From assembly GCA_020434205.1 (NCBI GenBank), contig JAGRBF010000005.1:1-38717 (forward strand): DNA of 38,717 nt, read 5' to 3'. This document shows, piece after piece, positions 1-7,375 of the stretch. The position numbers were made by a program, and so were the translations under genes. Below the pieces are notes generated by a model. It was not told where the DNA came from. It saw only the letters and a program-made list of their open reading frames with translations, and did no database searches. Source of the stretch: Calditrichota bacterium. Lineage in GTDB: Bacteria; Calditrichota; Calditrichia; RBG-13-44-9; J075. How positions within the stretch are numbered: the first letter of the stretch is position 1; the number at the start of each line of letters is the position of its first letter.

Positions 1-1094
<1,094 letters not shown>

Positions 1095-1137
1095 ATCGGG
1101 GCACTCGGTTCGTCTACATAAATTCTCCGGTTGATAT

Positions 1138-1169
1138 AAAAAAGCCCCTCAGGTGGTCGTGAAGGGCTT
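1138..1169 (-). terminator. Strong intrinsic terminator upstream of the SAM riboswitch
   Basis: On the minus strand AAGCCCTTCA pairs with TGAGGGGCTT (10 bp, one G-U) around the 8-nt loop CGACCACC, followed by six T. It ends about 45 nt before the riboswitch P1. No protein gene is visible upstream on this strand, so it terminates the short unit that starts at the promoter at 1321-1349. Confidence 0.75.
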
Positions 1170-1314
1170 CGTTTGTGTTCTTTTTCAGATGCACCCTCAG
1201 ACTTGCCGGCAAGCCATCATACAGCAACAGCACATCCACATCATGCTGGGTTGGTGGCCGGAAATCTGATCGGTGGTGAAACGCATTGTTTGTCCTGGCG
1301 TTGAATATTTCTAC
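1138..1314 (-). ncRNA. Candidate small RNA or first of two tandem leaders before metY
   Basis: This segment of about 177 nt lies between a consensus-like promoter (1321-1349) and a strong terminator (1138-1169) on the minus strand. It can form internal hairpins, such as CAGCAT pairing with ATGTGCTG and the self-complementary CTTGCCGGCAAG. An open frame of 68 codons runs through it. That frame starts with TTG, lacks a ribosome site and reads through the terminator, so coding is unlikely. It could be a free small RNA or an attenuator stacked in front of the SAM riboswitch. I do not recognise a known RNA family. Confidence 0.45.
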
Positions 1315-1320
1315 AGGCAA

Positions 1321-1349
1321 AACATAATACGGGTTTTCGGGTTTGTCAA
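1321..1349 (-). promoter_or_regulatory. Sigma70-like promoter, minus strand
   Basis: TTGACA (1349-1344) is separated by exactly 17 nt from TATGTT (1326-1321). Expected start of transcription is near 1314. It points toward the terminator at 1138-1169 and, on readthrough, the SAM riboswitch and metY. I found no comparably good promoter between that terminator and the riboswitch. Confidence 0.6.
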
Positions 1350-1474
1350 TAACAAGATTGTCGGAGGAACATTTCAGCCGCTTTTTCGCCTGATTCTTTT
1401 AATCTTCAAGCGTCTATAAATTAAAAACTTAAGAAAGCCACCCCCAGCGGCGAAAAAAAATTATGGCGCCTTTT

Positions 1475-1491
1475 CTTCATCAAATCTTAAT
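1475..1491 (+). promoter_or_regulatory. Putative response-regulator box upstream of the histidine kinase
   Basis: CTTCAT-N5-CTTAAT is a direct repeat with an 11-bp period, the usual geometry for OmpR-family regulators. It is immediately followed by TTGGGG. The htrA promoter region (19075-19098) carries CTTCAT-N5-CTTCAT followed by TTGACA. Binding by the regulator at 20943 is inference. Confidence 0.4.
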
Positions 1492-1508
1492 TTGGGGAAG
1501 ATATTTTT

Positions 1509-1619
1509 GGATGGTTGGATGGTTGAATGGTTTTCACCTTCGGTGAAGGCAAAAAAACGTTAGGTGAAGCCGAATAACCATGTAACCATTTAACCATGTA
1601 ACCATTTAGCCCTTTAGCC
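1509..1619. repeat. ACCAT-rich intergenic repeat, inverted halves
   Basis: Several GGATGGTT/GAATGGTT units (1509-1532) face several AACCATNTAACC units (1575-1605), so the halves are roughly complementary. Related short runs occur at 19018-19060 and 20830-20890, upstream of htrA and the response regulator. The second half runs up to the kinase start codon and leaves no recognisable ribosome-binding site there. Confidence 0.55.
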
Positions 1620-3050
1620 ATGCAAATCAAATCTCGCATTACCGCCTGGTATCTGGGGGTAACCCTGGCCATTCTACTGGCCTTCGGAATCAGCATTTAT
1701 GTGGGTATGCGCCATCTGCTGTATTCGGCGATGGACCGGGAACTGGAGCGGGTTGCCCAGCAGGTGGCGGAAAATTTCGACCCCGCCACCAATCACCTCA
1801 CCACCGCCGGGGAACGCCTGCTCAACCTCAAGCGGGCTATAGACGCCTACCATCTGGTGATTATCAACGCGGACCAGGACACCGTTTTCCAGAGCAGCAC
1901 CGCCCGCACCGTCACCCTGGACATCCCCTCCCCCGGGGAACAGGAGCAGGAAATGCTGACCGTGGAGATCCAGCCATTCACCCGCTTCAATTTCAACAAT
2001 AAGGACCAGAACAGTTTTTCCTTCCGGGCCATTTCCAAGAAGGTGCGCTACAACGAAAACTACAACATCCGGATCGGGGCCGCCCTCCCCCTGGCGGAAA
2101 TCGAAGCCTCTATGGACCAGCTCTTTCTGGCCCTGCTCTTCAGCGCTCTGCTGGTGCTGGCCGGCATGGCCGCCGGCGGCTACGTGCTCACCCACAAAAC
2201 CCTGGACCCGGTAAACGACATCATCACCAAGGCCCAAAAGATCAGCCGCACCAACCTCAGCGAACGCATCGAAATTCGCAACGAGCGGGACGAACTGGGC
2301 AAATTGTCCCGGGTGCTGAACGACCTCTTCGACCGCCTTCAGGACTCCTTCGACACCCAGCAACAATTTATGGCGGACGCCGCCCACGAGCTCAAAAACC
2401 CCCTGGCCATTCTGCGGGCCCATCTGGAGGGCGAAATCAACAATCCGGAATTGTCGGACACCCTAAAAAGCAAGCTGGTGCAGGATGTGGAAACGGTGGG
2501 GCGGATGAATTACCTGATCAACAATCTCCAGTTCCTGGCCAAAAGCGACGAAACCAATCCCTCCTGGGATTTTCGCGATGTCGATCTGGCGGAGGTGATA
2601 CGGGATGTGGGCAGCGACTGCCAGGTGCTGGCGGAAAACAAACATCAGTCCCTGGCGGTGGACACCCCGCGCACGGCCAGGTTTCACGGGGACCCCACCC
2701 GGCTTTACCAACTGTTTTTCAACCTGGTGGAAAACGCCATCAAATACACGCAGAACGGGGGGCAGGTGTCCATCGGCCTCAAGCAGGACGGTCCGGGATA
2801 TCAGGTAAAAGTAAAAGACAACGGGCCGGGGATTCCCCCTAACGATCTGCCGCGGGTCTTTAACCGCTTTTACCGGGTGCACAAGGACCGTTCCCGCCAG
2901 AGCGGGGGAAGCGGTCTGGGTTTGGCGATTGCCCGGGTAATTGCCGAGGGGCATCTTGGAAAACTAACGGTAGAGAACAACAACGGGCCGGGGTGTTCCT
3001 TTACGGTGGAACTGCCGGCCGAACCGGCAGCTTCCCGAAATATGAACTAG
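1620..3050 (+). CDS. Sensor histidine kinase, HAMP type
   Basis: Membrane two-component sensor of 476 residues. TM1 spans about 8-30, followed by a sensor loop of about 135 residues facing the periplasm, TM2 about 168-190, and HAMP about 190-245. The HisKA H-box is FMADAAHELKNPLA with the phospho-acceptor at His256. The ATPase domain has the N-box NLVENAIKYT, G1 DNGPGIP and G2 GGSGLGLAIA. It resembles CusS/'heavy-metal sensor' type kinases in architecture. No regulator gene is adjacent. The only one in the window is at 20943, and both genes have CTTCAT-type boxes upstream. The ATG at 1620 is the first in frame but has no clear ribosome site because repeat DNA abuts it. Confidence 0.92.
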   Translation: MQIKSRITAWYLGVTLAILLAFGISIYVGMRHLLYSAMDRELERVAQQVAENFDPATNHLTTAGERLLNLKRAIDAYHLVIINADQDTVFQSSTARTVTLDIPSPGEQEQEMLTVEIQPFTRFNFNNKDQNSFSFRAISKKVRYNENYNIRIGAALPLAEIEASMDQLFLALLFSALLVLAGMAAGGYVLTHKTLDPVNDIITKAQKISRTNLSERIEIRNERDELGKLSRVLNDLFDRLQDSFDTQQQFMADAAHELKNPLAILRAHLEGEINNPELSDTLKSKLVQDVETVGRMNYLINNLQFLAKSDETNPSWDFRDVDLAEVIRDVGSDCQVLAENKHQSLAVDTPRTARFHGDPTRLYQLFFNLVENAIKYTQNGGQVSIGLKQDGPGYQVKVKDNGPGIPPNDLPRVFNRFYRVHKDRSRQSGGSGLGLAIARVIAEGHLGKLTVENNNGPGCSFTVELPAEPAASRNMN

Positions 3051-3093
3051 GGCGTCCAATTCCCACCCTATCACCCCGGCCCAAAAGCATACC

Positions 3094-3471
3094 CTAGCGG
3101 ATCATGGGCAGGTATTTTTCCCGCTCTTCGAAGAGAACCCAAAGATTGATGGCGAATAGTATCAACGCCAGGGGCAGGCCTTCCGGCATGTTCACGATAT
3201 GGGTGAGCACAATCCCGACCATCACCGGGAAAATCACCACGGCGCCCAGGGCGCGGACTTTGGGGATCATGAACAGAATCCCACCGACCGATTCGGCCAA
3301 TCCCAGCAGAGGCAGCAACCAGCCGAACTTCATCATGGCCCCGAAAAACTCCAGGGATTCCTGAGGCATATCCTCAGGCACCGGCATGTAGTTAAAAAAT
3401 TTATTGAGCCCCCCGTTGAGGAAAACCAGCCCAAACAGGACGCAAACGACCAGCAGAATTTTGTTCTTCAT
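3094..3471 (-). CDS. DoxX-like small integral membrane protein
   Basis: Protein of 125 residues with four hydrophobic segments. It opens MKNKILLVVCVLFGLVFLNG, then GLNKFF, a segment LLPLLGLAESVGGILF, and ends FAINLWVLFEEREKYL. The fold and the N-terminal GLxKF pattern fit the DoxX/DoxD-like superfamily, whose members are often linked to redox or sulfur compounds; a precise role cannot be assigned. I chose the ATG at 3471 over an upstream in-frame start at 3525 because AGGTCAGGA lies just before it and the upstream 18 residues are not DoxX-like. It is convergent with the kinase and appears to be a single-gene unit. Confidence 0.75.
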   Translation of the reverse strand: MKNKILLVVCVLFGLVFLNGGLNKFFNYMPVPEDMPQESLEFFGAMMKFGWLLPLLGLAESVGGILFMIPKVRALGAVVIFPVMVGIVLTHIVNMPEGLPLALILFAINLWVLFEEREKYLPMIR

Positions 3472-3514
3472 ATTTCCTGACCTTTCTGAGAGTGATTCAT
3501 TAATTATGACTGAC

Positions 3515-4040
3515 GTTTCGCGCAAGAAGCGATTTCCGGCCCATTAACCACGAAATCGCGAAAACTGAAACCGGTTTATTCTTTGCGTCTTTGTGTCTTG
3601 GCGGTTAAACAGCAAAAATGGGTTGGGTTGCATAACATGCGTTATGATCTAAAATAACCCATGTTTCCGATTAAGAAAATGGGCTATTGCGTCATTCAGG
3701 TTCCGGCCCATTAACCACGAAATCACGAAATCTGAAACCGGTTTATTCTTTGCGTCTTTGTGTCTTGGCGGTTAAATAGAAAAAACGGTTTGGTTGCATA
3801 AGATGCGTTATGATCTAAAATAACCCATGTTTCCGATTAAGAAAATGGGCTATTGCGTCATTCAGGTTCCGGCCCATTAACCACGAAATCACGAAATCGC
3901 GAAATCTGAAACCGGTTTATTCTTTGCGTCTTTGTGTCTTGGCGGTTAAATAGAAAAAACGGTTGGGTTGCATAACATGCGTTATGATCTAAAATAACCC
4001 ATGTTTCCGATTAAGAAAATGGGCTATTGCGTCATTCAGG
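3515..4040. repeat. Short MITE-like element (family 1, copy A) with threefold tandem repeat
   Basis: An internally deleted copy of the family-1 element (about 122 bp, 3515-3636) has end sequences GTTTCGCGCAA and GGTTGCATAAC. From 3536 the element plus about 60 bp of flank (including AAAATGGGCTATTGCGTCAT) is repeated three times, with units starting at 3536, 3703 and 3869 (167, 166 and 172 bp). The third unit has one extra CGCGAAAT octamer. There are no spacers or cas genes, so it is not a CRISPR array. It fills the whole gap between doxX and the deformylase gene. Confidence 0.85.
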
Positions 4041-4062
4041 GCGGTCATTTCCGACTCAAAAA

Positions 4063-4554
4063 TCACCCCCGCCAGCGGAAGGACTTTGGGTTGAGGGCGC
4101 GCATGGTGCACAGGATGCCGTCCAGATGGTCGACCTCATGCTGAATCAACTCCGCGACATCGTCCGCGGCCTGCCATTCCCGCGGCACCCAATCCTGATC
4201 CCGGTAGCGCAGGGTGAGGTGCCGGTGGCGTTTAACCCGCACCAGCAGGTTGGGAAAACTCATACAGTCGTCCCAGAGCTCGAACATCTCCTCGCTGAGG
4301 CCGTCCATTTCCGGATTGATGATGATACGCGGCTGCCCGAGATCGATGTAGATCAGGCGCTTCATGATGCCCAACTGGGGAGCCGCGATGCCGCGCCCGA
4401 AGTTGTAGGTGCGGCGAATTTCCGCCATGGCGTTGGCCAGATCGGCCACCCACTCGGGCACCAGGGGAAGTTCTTCCCGCAGGACCGGTTGGCAGGTTTC
4501 GTAAAGCAGCGGATCGCCCAGTTGCAGAATGTCTTCGAGGCCTTTACGGGGCAA
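4063..4554 (-). CDS. def: Peptide deformylase-like metalloprotein
   Basis: Peptide deformylase removes the formyl group from the N-terminal methionine of new proteins, using a metal held by one Cys and two His. This 163-residue protein has motif I GRGIAAPQLG and motif III HEVDHLDG intact. Motif II reads WDDCMSFP where typical enzymes have EGCLS; the metal-binding Cys is kept but the preceding Glu-Gly is Asp-Asp. Length is normal for the family. It therefore belongs to an atypical deformylase subgroup and may or may not be the housekeeping enzyme. Its start overlaps the end of the esterase gene by 11 bp, so the two are co-translated. The gene is not next to fmt, its common partner. Confidence 0.82.
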   Translation of the reverse strand: MPRKGLEDILQLGDPLLYETCQPVLREELPLVPEWVADLANAMAEIRRTYNFGRGIAAPQLGIMKRLIYIDLGQPRIIINPEMDGLSEEMFELWDDCMSFPNLLVRVKRHRHLTLRYRDQDWVPREWQAADDVAELIQHEVDHLDGILCTMRALNPKSFRWRG

Positions 4555-5374
4555 GGTTCTGCTCCCGGATGCGCGCCACTTCCTTGAGCAAAAGGGGAAA
4601 TGCCGGGGCGGTCATCCCGTGGTCGTAGCCGTCCATTTCGTAGAGCCGGGTGTCGGGATGCCCGGCCACCTTCATCATGCGCATCATATAGGCATTTTCC
4701 TCATAGCGGCCCAGCAGCTCCAGCTCGCGGTCCCCGGTAATCAGCAGCAGGGGCGGGGCATCGGGGCGCACGTGGTAAAGGGGGGCCAGATCGTCGATGA
4801 GCGGTTGGGTCCCGGGAATCCCGCGCTCCTCGCGAACGGTAAAATGGGTGATGGTATGGCCGCTGAAAGGTATAAGGCCGGCGATTCGGTTGGCGTCTAT
4901 CTCGTGTTTGCCCAGCCAGCGTTTATCCAGCCCCACCATGCTGGCCAGGTAGCCCCCGGCGGAATGGCCGGAGAGGAAAATTTGGGTGGAATCTCCGCCG
5001 AAATCCCCGATATGCCGGAACACCCAGGCCACCGCCGCCGCGGCATCCTCAATGTAAACCGGGGCCTTCACCCGCGGGAACAGGCGGTAGTTTACCCCCA
5101 CCACCGCCACCCCTCTTTCCTGAAGGGCTTCCGGCAGCTCTTTTTCCCCGCCGCGGAGTCCCCCGCCGTGAAACCAGACGATGGTGGCAAAACCCGTTTC
5201 CTGTGCGGGGTAATACAGATCCAGCACGCAGCGTTCCGCGAGGTAGGGATCGGATTGGCGTTCCGCTTCGGAATAGTAAGGCAAATCTTCCCTGGTAAGG
5301 TATTGTTTTTCCTGAGCGAGGAGCCCGGTGGAGAAGATCAGAACAGCAACAAAAGCCAGTAAAATTCTCATCAT
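4544..5374 (-). CDS. Secreted alpha/beta hydrolase (esterase, HSL/BD-FAE type)
   Basis: Protein of 276 residues with a signal peptide (MMRILLAFVAVLIFSTGLLAQ), so probably periplasmic. It has the oxyanion motif HGGG (69-72), the nucleophile elbow GHSAGG (Ser138), an Asp in ITGDRELE (about 214) and the catalytic His in GYDHGMT (about 251). This set is typical of carboxylesterases of the hormone-sensitive-lipase and feruloyl-esterase groups. The substrate is unknown. It overlaps the deformylase-like gene downstream and follows an amidohydrolase gene with about 70 bp between. Two ATG codons lie in tandem; either could be the start. Confidence 0.85.
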   Translation of the reverse strand: MMRILLAFVAVLIFSTGLLAQEKQYLTREDLPYYSEAERQSDPYLAERCVLDLYYPAQETGFATIVWFHGGGLRGGEKELPEALQERGVAVVGVNYRLFPRVKAPVYIEDAAAAVAWVFRHIGDFGGDSTQIFLSGHSAGGYLASMVGLDKRWLGKHEIDANRIAGLIPFSGHTITHFTVREERGIPGTQPLIDDLAPLYHVRPDAPPLLLITGDRELELLGRYEENAYMMRMMKVAGHPDTRLYEMDGYDHGMTAPAFPLLLKEVARIREQNLAP

Positions 5375-5445
5375 TATCTCGTGTTAGGGCGTGTTGATTA
5401 GAAGTACCCAAAAGAGAGGAAGGAGACAAGGTTCATTTGGGCGTG

Positions 5446-6792
5446 CTAACGCTGCACCACCCCGTTTTTGATGACCGTTTGGATGGTCTGGGTATTGCCA
5501 ATATCGTCCAGGGGATTGGCCTTTAACAAAACCAGATCGGCCATTTTCCCGACTTCAATTGAACCGAGCAGCGAATCGGCCTCCACCATCCTGGCCCCGT
5601 TGAGAGTCGCCATTTTGATGATGTCCGGCGGCGCCATTCCCCCCTGAGCCAGAATGGCCATTTCCTCGTGTATGCTGTAGCCGGGGAAGATAAAATCGTT
5701 GCCGACATCCGTGCCCAACACCATATTGATCCCCCTTTCATACAGCTTTTTGACATCATCAACCTGAAAGGCAAAGATATTTTCCGGGGTCACCACTTCG
5801 AAGCCGTATTCACTTCGCCAAAATTGTTCAATTTCCCGCGCTTGTGCCACCCGTTCCGGGGTAAGCATGGCTTTCAGCGCTTCGACCGGATAAAGCTCAT
5901 TGAGGCCCGCAGACGCCAACCATTCCGGATGAAGGGGATAGAGAAACGATTTGTCCAGCACCAGGGTGGTAACCCAGGACCCCTCCCGCGCTTTGATGGT
6001 ATCCACCGCGGCCAGGTGTTCGGGATCTTCCCAGTCTAAATCGATACCTACATAATGGACCAAATGCCGCACCCCACCCCGAACCGCCATCAGGAACTCG
6101 GTATTGTCGCTGGCATGGGCAAAAACCGGCAGGCCGTGGCGGGCCGCTTCTCTGACGATTTTATTGATAAAAACCTGGGGCATCCTTTCCACAATCGGCG
6201 GCGCCGGGCCATCCTCAATGGTCAATTTGATGCCGGCAATGGGATAGGCGGCGACCTGATCGACCAGAACTTCAATTTGGCTGGTATCCTTCAGGAAAAA
6301 AACCGTCTCGCCATCAACCCAGTTGGGGCTGGGGTAGGTTTTAACCGGATGCCTGCCCTCCAGGGTAAAATGTTGGCTGGTGTGGAAAACGCGCGGGGCG
6401 GGGATAGAATCCTGATCGCCCATCTCCCGCATGGCGGCATAAAGGTCGTTGCTGCAGCGGCTCCCGCCTGTGATAAACACCGAGGTTACCCCGTAGTGAA
6501 CAAAACGGGGGAAATCGGCCCGATAATCAGTGGTATGCACGTGCCCGTCAAACAGCCCCGGAATCAGGAATTTTCCGGACCCGTCGATGGTCTTGCGGGC
6601 GGTGAGTTCGCCCTTTTGGATTACCGCGATCCTGCCGTCCCGCACCCCGATGGACACGCCCGCCCGGAGTGGGCTACCGGTGCCGTCTATCAAATTGACG
6701 CGACTGATGACCAGGTCGTACGGGGGCGTTCCGGGTTGCGGAGAACAACTCAAAAAAAGCGCCATAACCAGCCACAGCCCTGTCTTTTTCAT
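5446..6792 (-). CDS. Amidohydrolase-family lipoprotein
   Basis: Metal-dependent hydrolase of the imidazolonepropionase/prolidase-like amidohydrolase group, 448 residues. The N-terminus MKKTGLWLVMALFLSCS has a lipobox with Cys16, so the enzyme is probably membrane-anchored in the envelope. Metal ligands are visible: GLFDGHVHTTD (His84, His86), IAGIKLTIED (likely carbamylated Lys), VFAHAS, LVHYVG, and the catalytic Asp in VLGTDVGND. The C-terminal KMADLVLLKANPL is the usual beta-sandwich segment of the family. Substrate (peptide, amide or cyclic compound) cannot be told. AAAGGTG precedes the ATG. Downstream on the same strand are the esterase and deformylase-like genes. Confidence 0.88.
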   Translation of the reverse strand: MKKTGLWLVMALFLSCSPQPGTPPYDLVISRVNLIDGTGSPLRAGVSIGVRDGRIAVIQKGELTARKTIDGSGKFLIPGLFDGHVHTTDYRADFPRFVHYGVTSVFITGGSRCSNDLYAAMREMGDQDSIPAPRVFHTSQHFTLEGRHPVKTYPSPNWVDGETVFFLKDTSQIEVLVDQVAAYPIAGIKLTIEDGPAPPIVERMPQVFINKIVREAARHGLPVFAHASDNTEFLMAVRGGVRHLVHYVGIDLDWEDPEHLAAVDTIKAREGSWVTTLVLDKSFLYPLHPEWLASAGLNELYPVEALKAMLTPERVAQAREIEQFWRSEYGFEVVTPENIFAFQVDDVKKLYERGINMVLGTDVGNDFIFPGYSIHEEMAILAQGGMAPPDIIKMATLNGARMVEADSLLGSIEVGKMADLVLLKANPLDDIGNTQTIQTVIKNGVVQR

Positions 6793-6820
6793 AAAGCACC
6801 TTTCCCGGGTAATCGGGTGT

Positions 6821-7354
6821 TTATTTTTTCACGTTGTAGTCGAGAATCTGCAATCCGTCCTCAAAGACCTCGCTACCGTTTAGGATGAGTTGGACCTGGG
6901 TTTTGGCCTCGCCAAAAAGCGGAACACCCCCGCCCAGCACGATGGGGTTCAGCTTGAGCTTCAGCTGATCAACCAGTCCATGGTCCAGCAACCAGCCGGC
7001 AAATTGCCCGCCCCCACACAAATAGATGTCCGTGGATGCCTTTTCCTTGAGGTCGTTCACCTGCTCAACGGACCGTTCGACCACATGTACGGAATCGGCA
7101 GCATTATCAAATTTCAGGGAATCCGAAAAAATAAAATGTTCCATGTGAGGATAGGCCGGCTGCCCGGGTTGCAGCCCGAATTGATACCCAAACTCGTAGG
7201 TTTTCCGCCCCATTATCACCGTTTTAAATGCGGCGAGGTCGGCCTGATATTTCTCAACCCCCGCCCCCAGAAATACAAATTTACTGACATCATCGTTAGG
7301 ACCGGCAATAAAGCCGTCCAGAGAACTGGCGACATAATAGATAATCCGTGACAT
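6821..7354 (-). CDS. Dihydrofolate reductase family protein (RibD C-terminal type)
   Basis: Protein of 177 residues. It opens MSRIIYYVASSLDGFIAG, the standard N-terminal signature of the RibD_C/DHFR-like reductase superfamily, and has VIMGRKTYEFG and IYLCGGGQFAGWLL for NAD(P)H binding, then a KLKLNPIVLGGGVPLF segment. Members reduce pterins, pyrimidine intermediates or unknown substrates. Stand-alone forms like this (YyaP/YwjB group) have no established substrate. It lies 28 bp before the amidohydrolase start and 21 bp after the GH92 stop, so it likely shares their transcript. It is not the housekeeping folA type. Confidence 0.85.
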   Translation of the reverse strand: MSRIIYYVASSLDGFIAGPNDDVSKFVFLGAGVEKYQADLAAFKTVIMGRKTYEFGYQFGLQPGQPAYPHMEHFIFSDSLKFDNAADSVHVVERSVEQVNDLKEKASTDIYLCGGGQFAGWLLDHGLVDQLKLKLNPIVLGGGVPLFGEAKTQVQLILNGSEVFEDGLQILDYNVKK

Positions 7355-7375
7355 GGTTTCTCTTTCTGGTTGGGT

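Noticed and set aside
1114-1320. A 68-codon frame on the minus strand upstream of the SAM riboswitch
   Set aside because: It starts with TTG, has no ribosome site and runs through a strong terminator; better explained as a non-coding leader or small RNA.
3536-4040. Tandem repeats as a CRISPR array
   Set aside because: Units are about 167 bp, contiguous with no variable spacers, and no cas genes are present.
4027-4587. Plus-strand frame of 186 codons opposite the deformylase-like gene
   Set aside because: The minus strand carries the deformylase motifs; the plus frame starts in repeat DNA.
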